A stretch of 64,000 nucleotides of DNA from Gammaproteobacteria bacterium (GTDB taxonomy: Bacteria > Pseudomonadota > Gammaproteobacteria > Pseudomonadales > Pseudohongiellaceae), in the NCBI GenBank assembly GCA_029246545.1, contig JAQWMX010000020.1, positions 1-64,000 of the forward strand. Reading direction: 5' to 3'. Below, in pieces: positions 33,318 to 42,630 of the stretch. The number at the start of each line of letters is the position of its first letter. The stretch's first letter is position 1. The notes under the pieces were generated by a model that was not told the DNA's origin, searched no databases, and saw only the letters and a list, made by a program, of their open reading frames with translations. The position numbers and the translations under genes were made by a program.

Positions 33318-34208
33318 TCACTCTTTATCTTTATCTTTTTCAGCACCTTTTAGCTGTTCAGCAACTTCTGCCGCAAAATCTACTTCAGCTATTTCAATAC
33401 CTTCACCCACTTCATAACGAGTAAAACTGATGATCTCTGCATTAGCATCACTGACCATTTTGCCCACTTTAATGTCAGGATCTTTAACGAAGGCCTGTTC
33501 AGTAAGGGTGACCTCTTCAATGAATTTTCTTAGACGTCCACTGACCATTTTTTCAACGATATCAGCCGGCTTACCGCTATCTGCAGCTTGAGCTGTGTAA
33601 ATTTCGCTTTCTTTACTTAATACATCAGCAGGAACTTCTTCAGCATTCACAACCATGGGGCTTACTGCAGCAACATGCATAGCAACATCTTTCGCTAAGA
33701 CTTCATCGCCACCACGTAAACTAAGCAATACTGCAATTTTGTTATTTGAGTGTACATAAGATCCAACTGTCAGACCTTCTTCCACGGCAACAGCCACTCG
33801 TCTTACAGAAATATTCTCACCAATCTTTTGTACTAGTCCTAACCTAGCTGTTTCTAGTTCAGAATCCATCAGCTTACTAACATCTGGCTCTTTTGCTTCA
33901 AATGCCGCGTCTAATACTAGTTGTGAAAAGTTTCCAAAATTTTCTTCTTTAGCTGCAAAGTCAGTCTCACTATTAACTTCAACCAATACACCAGCACTAT
34001 TGTCACTGGCAATTTTAACAAGCACCGCTCCTTCAGCAGCGGTACGACCAGCTTTTTTAGCTGCTTTCATTCCGCTTGCCTTTCTTAATAATTCAATGGC
34101 TTCATCTATATCACCATTGGACTCTACCAAAGCATTTTTACATTCCATCATGCCAAGACTAGTTCTTTCACGTAATTCTTTTACTAATGCTGCTGTAACG
34201 TTAGCCAT
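33318..34208 (-). CDS. tsf: Translation elongation factor Ts
   Basis: Nucleotide exchange factor for EF-Tu. The UBA-like N-terminus reads VKELRERTSLGMMECKNAL, with the EF-Tu contact TDFAAKEENF and two core repeats following. The start at 34208 (MANVTAALVKEL) is preferred: it has AGAGGAG about 10 bases upstream and matches family N-termini. An ATG at 34256 would add a 16-residue non-conserved leader. 296 residues from this start. It is followed by pyrH, and preceded by rpsB in the same direction. Confidence 0.96.
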   Translation of the reverse strand: MANVTAALVKELRERTSLGMMECKNALVESNGDIDEAIELLRKASGMKAAKKAGRTAAEGAVLVKIASDNSAGVLVEVNSETDFAAKEENFGNFSQLVLDAAFEAKEPDVSKLMDSELETARLGLVQKIGENISVRRVAVAVEEGLTVGSYVHSNNKIAVLLSLRGGDEVLAKDVAMHVAAVSPMVVNAEEVPADVLSKESEIYTAQAADSGKPADIVEKMVSGRLRKFIEEVTLTEQAFVKDPDIKVGKMVSDANAEIISFTRYEVGEGIEIAEVDFAAEVAEQLKGAEKDKDKE

Positions 34209-34336
34209 GATATTCGGCTCCTCTACTACACTTATATGTGTCTCATCTTTTTCCACCCCTGTTTAGAGTACAGGGAGTGAAAAAAGTTTAAGTATTGAAT
34301 GAATTAGGCTTGTATAGCCCAATACCTTGTGCAAAT

Positions 34337-35443
34337 TTAAGCGTCTTTATCGCCGCTATCTTTTGCTTTCGCTTTAGGTGCAGCCTTTGCTTTAGCTTTA
34401 GGCGCAGCCTTTGCTTTAGCTTTAGGTGCAGCTTTTGCTTTTGCCTTGGCTTTCGCTTTAGGTTTGACTTTTGCTTTAGGCTCAGCTTTCGCTTTAGCCT
34501 TAGGTGCAGCTTTCGCTTTAGCTTTAGCTTTAGCTTTAGCCTTAGGTTTAGCTTCTACCGCTTCAGCTGCAGGCTCAATTTCGACTGAATCAGTTGCTGT
34601 CTCAGCTTTCGGCTCACTTTCGACTGAATCAGATGCTGTCTCAGCTTTAGGAGTAGGCTTAGCCTTAGCTTTAGATTTAACTGTAACTTTAGGACCGCCG
34701 TCACCTGTTGATGAATCAATTTCTTCAACAAACTCATTTTTAACAGCTGCTTCCACGTCAGAATCACCACGGCCTGCAATACAAGCATCTGCGACGGATC
34801 TAACATAAAGTTCTACAGCTCGAATGGCATCATCGTTACCAGGAATAACAACATCAACGCCATCTGGGTCACTATTTGTATCAACAATACCAATGACTGG
34901 AATACCAATTTTGTTGGCTTCTGTCACAGCAATGCGTTCATGATCCACATCAATAACAAAAAGTGCATCAGGTAAGCCGCCCATGTTTTTAATTCCACCT
35001 ATGCCTTTATCAAGCTTCTCTAGGTCTCTTCTGCGCATAAGCGCTTCTTTCTTTGATAATTTTTCAAAAGTACCATCTGCAGCTTGAGCTTCAAGATCTT
35101 TCAATCTTTTCACAGAAGCACGAATAGTCTTGTAATTTGTCAGCATTCCACCCAGCCATCTCTGATCAACGAAAGGCATGCCAGCACGACTAGCTTCTTC
35201 TTTGATAATTTTGCTAGCGGCTCTTTTAGTACCAACAAATAAAACTTTCTGACGACGTTCCGCCATTTGTTTAATTTGTGCTAGAGCTTGATTAAATGCA
35301 GGAACTGTATGTTCAAGATTTATGATATGGATTTTATTGCGGGCTCCGAAAATATATTGCTCCATTTTCGGGTTCCAGTAGCGACATTGATGGCCGAAAT
35401 GTACACCAGCCTTCAGCATGTCTTTCATGCTTGCAGTACTCAT
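34337..35443 (-). CDS. rpsB: Ribosomal protein S2 with a long Lys/Ala/Pro-rich C-terminal tail
   Basis: Residues 1 to about 235 are a standard S2 ([69 protein letters not shown]). Typical S2 ends near residue 240. Here the frame continues to 368. First comes an acidic linker holding two copies of a PKAETAxDSVExEP unit (about 265-291), then residues 299-361 composed almost only of Lys, Ala and Pro with recurring AAPKAKAK. This resembles histone H1 or AlgP tails. S2 sits at the mRNA exit side near S1, so a basic tail could touch mRNA or S1; that is inference. tsf follows. The frame is open with no compositional break in the core. Confidence 0.96.
   Translation of the reverse strand: MSTASMKDMLKAGVHFGHQCRYWNPKMEQYIFGARNKIHIINLEHTVPAFNQALAQIKQMAERRQKVLFVGTKRAASKIIKEEASRAGMPFVDQRWLGGMLTNYKTIRASVKRLKDLEAQAADGTFEKLSKKEALMRRRDLEKLDKGIGGIKNMGGLPDALFVIDVDHERIAVTEANKIGIPVIGIVDTNSDPDGVDVVIPGNDDAIRAVELYVRSVADACIAGRGDSDVEAAVKNEFVEEIDSSTGDGGPKVTVKSKAKAKPTPKAETASDSVESEPKAETATDSVEIEPAAEAVEAKPKAKAKAKAKAKAAPKAKAKAEPKAKVKPKAKAKAKAKAAPKAKAKAAPKAKAKAAPKAKAKDSGDKDA
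34361..34546. repeat. 24-bp minisatellite encoding the S2 tail
   Basis: The DNA for S2 residues 299-361 is made of degenerate copies of a unit whose plus strand reads GGTGCAGCTTTTGCTTTAGCTTTA or close variants (eight codons, KAKAKAAP), with extra GCTTTA units. The copies differ at third positions. Both the plus strand and the alternative minus frame are also open here because of the repeat. Confidence 0.85.
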
Positions 35444-35610
35444 AATTTTTCCTTTGGGTTAAGCCTCCATACATCCCATGATCCCAACCTTTAGGTTTGA
35501 CCCGAAAAGCACCCGGGAACATGTGTCGATATATGTGTGACGTTAATTTTTAATAAGTTTTGACAAGATATTCTTGTCTCTAAGTGGTTTTTCAGGCCTG
35601 AGCCCTTAAA
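35444..35610 (-). promoter_or_regulatory. Probable rpsB leader RNA (S2 autoregulation region)
   Basis: The rpsB transcript would carry an untranslated leader of about 165 bases. Visible pairings on the minus strand are CCCG/CGGG around GGTGCTTTT (about 35495-35515), AACC/GGTT around TAAA, and a GGTTGGG stretch that can pair with AACCCAA just before the AAGGA ribosome binding site. Gammaproteobacterial rpsB leaders are known targets of S2 feedback; that this one works the same way is inference from position and structure. Confidence 0.5.
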
Positions 35611-35648
35611 GCGTGCGGCTTTATACCATAAAGTTCGGCTGACTTAAA
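35611..35648 (-). promoter_or_regulatory. Putative rpsB-tsf promoter with GC-rich discriminator
   Basis: On the minus strand, TTTAAG (35648-35643) and TATAAA (35625-35620) are 17 bases apart, followed at once by a GC-rich stretch GCCGCACGC (35619-35611). A GC-rich discriminator after the -10 is typical of stringently controlled ribosomal promoters. Confidence 0.55.
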
Positions 35649-35739
35649 GTAATAATATCTGCTTAGAATGCAAAGCTTATCTATACTTTAAAGGTGCAGA
35701 TACACTAAAATCACTCCCTTTGCGAAATACACCTGCTTT

Positions 35740-36513
35740 ATGGCCGTAACAATCAAAACCCCAGAAGAAATAACTCTGATGCGTGAAGCGGGTCGGCTTG
35801 CTTCTGAAGTACTGGAAATGATAGGCCCTCATGTGCAAATAGGTGTTACAACCGCTGAACTCGACAACATATGTCATGACTATATTGTTAACGTACAAAA
35901 AGCCGTTCCCGCGCCACTAAATTACAACGGTTTCCCTAAATCCATCTGCACCTCAGTCAATCATGTTATTTGTCATGGCATACCTAGTGATAATAAAGTA
36001 CTTAAAGATGGCGATATTATTAATATCGACATTACAGTTATTAAAAATGGCTTTCACGGTGACACCAGTAAAATGTTTATGCTTGGTAACACAGCTAGCC
36101 ATGCAGAACGTTTAATTAAAACTACACAAGAAGCCTTATATCTTGCTATTGATATGGTGAAGCCAGGTGTACGCTTAGGCAATATCGGACATGCGATTCA
36201 ACAATATGCGGAAAATCGGCATTATTCTGTTGTTAGAGAATACTGTGGCCACGGCATTGGGCGCATTTTCCATGAGGAACCTCAAGTTCTACATTACGGC
36301 AAACCTGACACAGGTCTAGAACTGCAGACTGGGATGACATTCACTATCGAACCGATGATTAATGCTGGATCACGCTACACGCGTTTATCAAAAAAAGATG
36401 GTTGGACCGTCACTACTAAAGATCGTCGCCTATCTGCACAATGGGAACACACCTTAGCGGTGCTGGAAGACGGCTGTGAAGTTTTAACTAAGCGTACTGA
36501 GGAAAAATTTTAA
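35740..36513 (+). CDS. map: Methionine aminopeptidase, type I
   Basis: Removes the initiator methionine. Metal-binding residues are visible in INIDITVIKNGFHGDTSKMF (two Asp), CGHGIGRIFHEEPQVLHYG (His), FTIEPMINAG (Glu) and the C-terminal WEHTLAVLEDG (Glu). 257 residues. It is divergent from rpsB across a 296-base region, the ancestral arrangement, and glnD follows 6 bases after its stop. Confidence 0.97.
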   Translation: MAVTIKTPEEITLMREAGRLASEVLEMIGPHVQIGVTTAELDNICHDYIVNVQKAVPAPLNYNGFPKSICTSVNHVICHGIPSDNKVLKDGDIINIDITVIKNGFHGDTSKMFMLGNTASHAERLIKTTQEALYLAIDMVKPGVRLGNIGHAIQQYAENRHYSVVREYCGHGIGRIFHEEPQVLHYGKPDTGLELQTGMTFTIEPMINAGSRYTRLSKKDGWTVTTKDRRLSAQWEHTLAVLEDGCEVLTKRTEEKF

Positions 36514-36519
36514 ATCCTC

Positions 36520-39195
36520 ATGGCAAAAATAAGTTCTGATTTATTTCATTTAAAAAAATTCAAGCACCAGTTAGCCAAAACCAACTCACCCATAAGCTGC
36601 TTCAAACAAGCTATCTCTGAAACTCGAGCTTTACTTAACCAACGTTTTAAATCTAAAGCCAATATAGAGGAAATAATCTCTGATTTTACCAGCTTCATTG
36701 ATCAAATACTGATTGAGGTATGGCAGCAATACGACTGGGAAAATGAAGAAAATATTAGTTTACTGGCTGTTGGTGGTTATGGCCGAGGAGAGTTACATCC
36801 CTACTCTGATATTGATATTCAAATATTACTAGCCAAAAATAATCATAAAAAATATAAAACAAATATTGAAAGTTTTTTAACTTTTCTTTGGGATATAAAT
36901 CTCGAGGTTGGCCAAAGTGTTCGCACTATCAATGAGAATAAAAAGCAATCTACAAAAGACATTACAATTGCAACAGCATTGATGGAGTCTAGAACAGTTT
37001 TTGGCAATCCCAAACTACATAAAAAACTTATACTGGAAGTCAGCAAGAAAAAAATATGGGACGCGAAAAAGTTTTTTACTGCAAAACTTAATGAACAAAT
37101 CTCTCGTCATGCTAAATATGACAACATTGAATACGCACTAGAACCTAACCTTAAAGTTTCTCCTGGTGGACTAAGAGATATTCAGACTATCGGGTGGATA
37201 TCAAAACGGCATTTTGGCGCCTCAGACTTTTTGGAATTAGTTGAACGCGGCTTCCTACAAAAAAACGAATACCAAGATTTAATTAAAGGCAGAAATTTTC
37301 TTTGGTCCTTACGCTATGGCTTACATATGTTAGCTGAACGCGGTGAGGACCGGCTTTTATTTGAACACCAGCGTAGCCTAGCAGAAATATTTTCCTATAA
37401 AGACGATAAAAACAGTCTAGGTATTGAAAAGTTAATGAAAGAGTATTATCGCAGCGTGCAAACGCTACGCGAATTAAATGACGTCCTTTTACAACTTTTC
37501 GATGAAGAAATAGTACGCTCAAAAGAAAAGGCCAAAATTCTTACATTAAATGCCCGCTTTCAAATCCATAATAATTATATTGAAGCCGTTCATTCTAGGA
37601 TCTTCAAACAAACACCCTTTGCATTGATAGAAATTTTTGTACTGTTTGCACAGGATAAAAAAATTGAAGGAATCAGAGCCTCCACCATTCGTTTAATTCG
37701 AAACAGTCGCCATTTAATTGATGATGATTTCAGAAGTGATATACGTAATACCAGTTTATTTATGGAGCTATTACGCTCGCCTTATAAAATGGTTGCACGA
37801 CTAAGGCAAATGAAGCGATACGGAATCCTTGGGAATTACTTACCAGAATTTGGGAGTATCATCGGTCAAATGCAGCATGATTTATTTCATATTTATTCTG
37901 TCGATGATCATACCTTGCAAGTTGTTGAAAATATGCGTCGCTTGAGCCATACCGAGGCAATAGAAAAGTATCCGCTTGCTGCTGGCATTATAAAAACCTT
38001 ACCTAAAATAGAATTACTTTATATAGCTGGCCTCTATCACGATATTGCCAAAGGCCGTGGTGGAGACCATTCGCTATTAGGTGTAAAAGATGCAGAAGAA
38101 TTCTGTCTTAAACATCATCTGGGTAAATGGGATACAGCGCTTGTTGCTTGGCTGGTAAAAAACCATTTATTCATGTCCAGTTTCGCGCAACGCCAAGATA
38201 TTCAAGACCCTGACGTAATAAAAAGTTTCGCTTTAATAGTCGGCGATCAGACTCGGCTAGACTACCTCTACGCCTTAACTGTAGCCGATATTAACGCTAC
38301 CAACCCTAAACTCTGGAATGCTTGGCGCGCTTCTCTACTTAGACAGCTTTATCAAAGCACTAAGCGCGCACTTAGTCTCGGTTTAGAAAAAGTAGTTGGT
38401 AAAAGTGCTCGCATCAAAGACAATCAAAACCAGGCTCTTGCAATAATCAACGATGAAAACATGAGCAAAAAACAAGCATTTTCCATATGGGATAAACCTA
38501 GTGAAGATTATTTTCTCAGAGAAAGCCCTCAAGATATTGCCAGGCAAACTCTAGCGATAGCCAAGCACGAAGATTTAGACTCACCCTTAATACTTATAAA
38601 TAACAGCACGAAATATCAATCTGAAGGCGCCTCGAAAGTTTTTATCTACACGCAAAATTCACATTATATATTTGCAAATATTGTCAATGCTTTCGACAGA
38701 CTTAATTTAAATATACAAAATGCCAGGTTATTTAATACAGCATCTAATAAAGCATTATTGACTTTCATGGTTCTGGAAACCAATGGCACATTAATTAAAA
38801 AGAATTCGCCAAGAATGGAAGAAATAATAAGTTTATTAAAGGAATATGCATTACCAATAGAAAAGCCATCTAAGAATAAAAAACATACTTCTAGACAAGT
38901 AAGACATTTCAACCGAGAGACTGAAACCAGCTTCACTAATCCAGAAAACTTTCCTTACTCCATTTTAGAAGTTCTCTGCTCTGACAGGCCGGGCCTCTTG
39001 GCTAAAGTTGCCAATATATTTATTGAGAAAAATATTGTTCTACATAATGCACAAATTACAACTTTAGGTGAGAATGTTGAAGATGTATTTTTTATTACCA
39101 ACAAAAAAAATAAGCCGATAACGAATAAGAAACTATCAGACGAATTACAAACCCTTATAAAAGAAAAACTAAACGCCACTTTGAAAGCAGCTTGA
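36520..39195 (+). CDS. glnD: Bifunctional PII uridylyltransferase/uridylyl-removing enzyme GlnD
   Basis: Main nitrogen sensor: uridylylates PII when glutamine is low and removes UMP when it is high. The nucleotidyltransferase motif GGYGRGELHPYSDIDIQIL starts at residue 85. The HD hydrolase domain has H507/D508 in YHDIAKGRGGDHS, and two C-terminal ACT domains bind glutamine (the last contains ILEVLCSDRPGLLAKVANIF). Length is 891 residues. It sits downstream of map, as in Pseudomonas. Confidence 0.96.
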   Translation: MAKISSDLFHLKKFKHQLAKTNSPISCFKQAISETRALLNQRFKSKANIEEIISDFTSFIDQILIEVWQQYDWENEENISLLAVGGYGRGELHPYSDIDIQILLAKNNHKKYKTNIESFLTFLWDINLEVGQSVRTINENKKQSTKDITIATALMESRTVFGNPKLHKKLILEVSKKKIWDAKKFFTAKLNEQISRHAKYDNIEYALEPNLKVSPGGLRDIQTIGWISKRHFGASDFLELVERGFLQKNEYQDLIKGRNFLWSLRYGLHMLAERGEDRLLFEHQRSLAEIFSYKDDKNSLGIEKLMKEYYRSVQTLRELNDVLLQLFDEEIVRSKEKAKILTLNARFQIHNNYIEAVHSRIFKQTPFALIEIFVLFAQDKKIEGIRASTIRLIRNSRHLIDDDFRSDIRNTSLFMELLRSPYKMVARLRQMKRYGILGNYLPEFGSIIGQMQHDLFHIYSVDDHTLQVVENMRRLSHTEAIEKYPLAAGIIKTLPKIELLYIAGLYHDIAKGRGGDHSLLGVKDAEEFCLKHHLGKWDTALVAWLVKNHLFMSSFAQRQDIQDPDVIKSFALIVGDQTRLDYLYALTVADINATNPKLWNAWRASLLRQLYQSTKRALSLGLEKVVGKSARIKDNQNQALAIINDENMSKKQAFSIWDKPSEDYFLRESPQDIARQTLAIAKHEDLDSPLILINNSTKYQSEGASKVFIYTQNSHYIFANIVNAFDRLNLNIQNARLFNTASNKALLTFMVLETNGTLIKKNSPRMEEIISLLKEYALPIEKPSKNKKHTSRQVRHFNRETETSFTNPENFPYSILEVLCSDRPGLLAKVANIFIEKNIVLHNAQITTLGENVEDVFFITNKKNKPITNKKLSDELQTLIKEKLNATLKAA

Positions 39196-39210
39196 GTATT
39201 ATTTAAAACC

Positions 39211-39552
39211 ATGATGATTATGTATGGCATTGCAAATTGCGACAGCATTAAGAAAGCACGAGCTTTTCTCGATAAAAATAATATAAGCTTTGAGTTTCAT
39301 GACTATAAAAAGCAAGGAGTCAGTACTGACCTGCTTAAACATTGGTGTGAAGTCTTTGGCTATGAAAACGTGTTAAACCGTCGTGGCACAACTTGGCGCA
39401 AGCTCGATGAAGATGCCAAAGCAACTATCAATGAACCTAATGCAATCCTTCTCATGCAAGAATTACCCTCCATGATCAAGCGCCCTATACTAGATACGAG
39501 TGAGAGACTACTACTCGGATTTAATCAAAGTGAGTATGAAAGCCTGCTATAA
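39211..39552 (+). CDS. Spx/ArsC-family protein, YffB-like
   Basis: A 113-residue thioredoxin-fold protein. It has a single Cys in MYGIANCDSIKKARAFL instead of the CxxC of arsenate reductases, then HDYKKQGV, NRRGTTWRKL and SMIKRPILD. It matches E. coli YffB closely in layout, including the residues before YGI, so the first ATG is kept. YffB-like proteins also precede dapE in E. coli; here it lies before dapD-dapE. Function is unknown; a glutathione-dependent reductase role has been suggested for the family. Confidence 0.85.
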   Translation: MMIMYGIANCDSIKKARAFLDKNNISFEFHDYKKQGVSTDLLKHWCEVFGYENVLNRRGTTWRKLDEDAKATINEPNAILLMQELPSMIKRPILDTSERLLLGFNQSEYESLL

Positions 39553-39586
39553 TGCCGCAAAATTTTTAATCAGACTCGGATAAACA

Positions 39587-40618
39587 ATGAATTTATATAG
39601 CCTTGCTTTTGGAATTGGTAGCAAAGACTCTGCTGGTAATTGGCTTGAGTGTTTTTACCCTAGTCCATTATTAAATCCAGACTCAAACATACAACAAGCC
39701 ATCTTGCCGGTGCTTGACTACACTAATGGCAATCACGCTATCGAACTGGATCAACAACAGATAAATCAGATTTTGGATAATTTTGGTGCTTCCCAAAATC
39801 AGGACCAAATCGACTTGCTTTCAAATTTAACACTTAGCAAAAAACCGCTAATGATTAGCATACTTGAAAAAGACTCAAGTCCGACTTCGGTGCCCGAGGT
39901 TTATCTAAAACTACATTTGTTGTCACACCGTTTGGTGCAACCACATGGTTTAAATTTGGATGGCATGTTTGGCTTACTACCAAATGTTGCCTGGACTAAT
40001 AAAGGAGCCATTGCCATTAATGAGCTCGCTCAACAACAGTTATTAGCTAGACTTGCTAATCAAACTTTATCTGTCAATTCAGTCGATAAATTTCCAAAAA
40101 TGACAGACTATGTCGTGCCCACAGGTGTAAGAATTGCTGACACATCTAGAGTCAGGCTAGGTGCCTACATTGGTGAAGGCACCACTATAATGCATGAAGG
40201 CTTCGTAAACTTTAATGCTGGCACCGCAGGTGAAGCCATGATTGAAGGCCGAATCAGCGCTGGCGTCTTTGTCGGCAAAGGCAGTGATCTAGGTGGAGGT
40301 TGCAGTATTATTGGCACTCTTTCGGGTGGTGGCAAAGAAGTCATTTCTATTGGTGAGAATTGTTTAATTGGCGCCAACGCGGGCCTTGGTATTTCTCTAG
40401 GCAATGGCTGCACAATTGAAGCGGGTCTTTATTTAACAGCCGGAACCAAAGTTAGTATGCTCGATATTGATAAGAATGTAGTAGATATCGTTAAAGCTCG
40501 CGAACTAAGCGGCAAAGAAAATTTACTATTTCGCCGGAATTCTATGACAGGCATTGTTGAATGTTTGACGAATCAGAGCAGCATTGAATTGAATGCTGAA
40601 TTACACTCCCATAATTAA
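39587..40618 (+). CDS. dapD: Tetrahydrodipicolinate N-succinyltransferase, long form
   Basis: Lysine/meso-diaminopimelate pathway: succinylates tetrahydrodipicolinate. The C-terminal left-handed beta helix includes RIADTSRVRLGAYIGEGTTI, MIEGRISAGVFVGKGSDLGG and NCLIGANAGLGISLG. With 343 residues it belongs to the longer Pseudomonas-type DapD rather than the 274-residue enteric form. dapE follows 18 bases later. Confidence 0.95.
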   Translation: MNLYSLAFGIGSKDSAGNWLECFYPSPLLNPDSNIQQAILPVLDYTNGNHAIELDQQQINQILDNFGASQNQDQIDLLSNLTLSKKPLMISILEKDSSPTSVPEVYLKLHLLSHRLVQPHGLNLDGMFGLLPNVAWTNKGAIAINELAQQQLLARLANQTLSVNSVDKFPKMTDYVVPTGVRIADTSRVRLGAYIGEGTTIMHEGFVNFNAGTAGEAMIEGRISAGVFVGKGSDLGGGCSIIGTLSGGGKEVISIGENCLIGANAGLGISLGNGCTIEAGLYLTAGTKVSMLDIDKNVVDIVKARELSGKENLLFRRNSMTGIVECLTNQSSIELNAELHSHN

Positions 40619-40636
40619 AATATTTTAGGCTTTCGC

Positions 40637-41764
40637 ATGTCATCCATTATCGACTTATGCAGCGAACTAATTTCACGACCTTCTGTCAGTCCCGATGATC
40701 AAGGTTGTCAGGAAGTATTAGCTGCGCGCTTAGAAAATATTGGTTTTCATATTGAGCACCTACCTTTTGATGATGTAAAAAATTTATGGGCTCGCCATGG
40801 TACTGATGCACCCTTATTTTGCTTTGCTGGTCACACTGACGTCGTACCACCAGGCAATATTGAAAACTGGGAATCTGAGCCTTTCAGTCCTGAGATAAGA
40901 GATGGCCTGCTATATGGCCGTGGCAGCGCTGACATGAAAGGTAGTATCGCAGCTATGGTTACTGCTTCTGAAAATTTCCTAATCAAGCATCCAAATTTTA
41001 AAGGCTCTCTGGCTTATTTGATAACTAGCGATGAAGAAAGTGCGGCTATTAATGGCACCGTTAAAGTTATTGAAGAATTACAAAGCAGAAATGAACATAT
41101 CGATTATTGTTTAGTCGGCGAGCCCTCTAGCAGTACTGAACTTGGGGATGTTGTTAGAAATGGAAGACGCGGTTCTTTAAATGGTTCTCTGACTGTAAGA
41201 GGGAAAGAGGGCCATGTTGCCTACCCTGACCTGGCCATCAATCCTATTCAGGTTTTTTTACCTGCACTTACAGAGTTAAGTCAAATAGAGTGGGATCAAG
41301 GCAATGACTATTTTCCGCCAACCAGCTTCCAAATATCAAACATTTCTGCCGGGCAAGGCACTACAAATGTGATCCCCAGGGAGATGTCTTTGTTATTTAA
41401 TTTTAGATTCTCCACAGAAGTCACTGCTGAAGGTTTACAAGCACAAGTTGAAGCAATTTTTGATCATCATTACGATAATTATGAAATTGAATGGCACCTT
41501 TCAGGCAACCCTTTTATTACTGAAGAAGGCACCTTAACCAATGCCGTTATAAAAAGTATAAAGTCTGTCAATGATGTTGATTGCGTTTTATCTACAGGTG
41601 GTGGCACTAGTGATGGTCGTTTTATTGCTCCAGCTTGTGCACAAGTGGTTGAGTTAGGCCCTATCAATGCCAGCATTCATAAAAATAATGAACATGTGGC
41701 CTTAGAAGACCTAGATCAACTCGCGATAATTTATGAAAAAGTGCTAGAAGAAATTCTTCTTTAA
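40637..41764 (+). CDS. dapE: Succinyl-diaminopimelate desuccinylase
   Basis: Di-zinc M20 peptidase-family enzyme of lysine and peptidoglycan precursor synthesis. Metal ligands are H66 and D68 region (FAGHTDVVPPG), the Asp in GRGSADMKGSIAA, the EE pair in TSDEESAAINGT, and a C-terminal His in INASIHKNNEHV. It has 375 residues. Its stop overlaps the stop of the convergent rsmJ within the four bases TTAA (41761-41764). Confidence 0.96.
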   Translation: MSSIIDLCSELISRPSVSPDDQGCQEVLAARLENIGFHIEHLPFDDVKNLWARHGTDAPLFCFAGHTDVVPPGNIENWESEPFSPEIRDGLLYGRGSADMKGSIAAMVTASENFLIKHPNFKGSLAYLITSDEESAAINGTVKVIEELQSRNEHIDYCLVGEPSSSTELGDVVRNGRRGSLNGSLTVRGKEGHVAYPDLAINPIQVFLPALTELSQIEWDQGNDYFPPTSFQISNISAGQGTTNVIPREMSLLFNFRFSTEVTAEGLQAQVEAIFDHHYDNYEIEWHLSGNPFITEEGTLTNAVIKSIKSVNDVDCVLSTGGGTSDGRFIAPACAQVVELGPINASIHKNNEHVALEDLDQLAIIYEKVLEEILL

Positions 41765-42552
41765 ACAAACACTTCAAAGTGCGCAGTCTTTCCTGGCACA
41801 ATAAAACTGGGCTTTATACCTCCTTTTATTACTTTACCGCCGGGTTTTTTAACCACCACTCGGTGTTTGGCACATTTTTTAGCTGCCTCGAGTAAACTGT
41901 CATTACCCTCATCAAAACCCAGAATTTCCTGCAGCAAACCAATATCTTTTTTCACATTAGCGTTTTTATTCCTTGGCGGAAACATCGGATCTAAATAAAT
42001 TACATCTGGCTTAGCTTTGGCACCCTGCATAATTTCGTTAAACCAATCTTGAGCACTAGCATGGTGTAAAGACATATTCTGGATGATGGATTTTAACTCT
42101 TCATCTTCAGAATTTTCAGTTCGTTTAATCCCATCAAAAAGTAAACTATAAATAACAGCTGATTGCTCTAGCATATTAACTTGGCAGCCCATACTAGCCA
42201 AGATGAAAGCATCACGCCCTAGACCTGCAGTAGCGTCTAACACATGCATAGGTTCATGTTTATTTAATCCAACCGCCTTAGCCAGACCCTGGTTTTTGCC
42301 AAAACCATTTTTACGATGAAGTAAGGCTGCATCTTGGAAATCTACCTTTGTAGGCTGCTTATGAGTTTCGCCAGCTTTTAAATTCAAGCACTGAAGTGAT
42401 AAGCCTGAGTCTTCCAAACAGAGGCTATGTGAGTATTCATCTATATTAGATATTTCCAACAAGGGTAAATTTGTCCGCTGCTTAATTGCTTCTATATAGT
42501 CAGCACTAAGATGATCACTGCTTTCAATTTTCAAATCTAAGGCTATTTTCAT
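41761..42552 (-). CDS. rsmJ: 16S rRNA (guanine-1516-N2)-methyltransferase
   Basis: SAM-dependent methyltransferase of the small ribosomal subunit. Motifs: DAALLHRKNGFGKNQGLAKA, VLDATAGLGRDAFILASMG (SAM loop), YLDPMFPPRNKNANVKKD, and VVVKKPGGKVIKGGIKPSF. The ATG at 42552 is preferred over a TTG at 42570. 263 residues. It converges with dapE and is divergent from the GntR-PurM gene, with the palindrome at 42569-42596 in between. Confidence 0.93.
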   Translation of the reverse strand: MKIALDLKIESSDHLSADYIEAIKQRTNLPLLEISNIDEYSHSLCLEDSGLSLQCLNLKAGETHKQPTKVDFQDAALLHRKNGFGKNQGLAKAVGLNKHEPMHVLDATAGLGRDAFILASMGCQVNMLEQSAVIYSLLFDGIKRTENSEDEELKSIIQNMSLHHASAQDWFNEIMQGAKAKPDVIYLDPMFPPRNKNANVKKDIGLLQEILGFDEGNDSLLEAAKKCAKHRVVVKKPGGKVIKGGIKPSFIVPGKTAHFEVFV

Positions 42553-42568
42553 TGAGCTAAGCTTTAAC

Positions 42569-42596
42569 AATCTGTATCATTATCGTGATACAGATT
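42569..42596. promoter_or_regulatory. 28-bp palindrome, likely operator of the GntR-PurM gene
   Basis: Two perfect 11-base arms, AATCTGTATCA and TGATACAGATT, flank six bases TTATCG. The palindrome lies in the divergent spacer. A possible -10 TATAGT at 42603-42608 would place the -35 element (TTATCG, 42580-42585, 17-base spacing) in the centre of the palindrome, the classic layout for repression. Perfect two-fold symmetry suits a GntR dimer; the link to the neighbouring regulator is inference. Confidence 0.65.
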
Positions 42597-42630
42597 TCCC
42601 TCTATAGTTTGTCTTAAATATGGGCTTTTC

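Noticed and set aside
34295-34808. Open frames on the plus strand and in the second minus frame over the S2 tail, rich in Phe, Cys, Leu or Ala
   Set aside because: They are a by-product of the 24-bp repeat, which keeps several frames open; low-complexity sequence with no ribosome binding site or family resemblance.
35649-35739. Promoter for map in the rpsB-map region
   Set aside because: TATACT-like and TAGAAT-like hexamers occur but no -35 at 16-18 bases; too weak to list.
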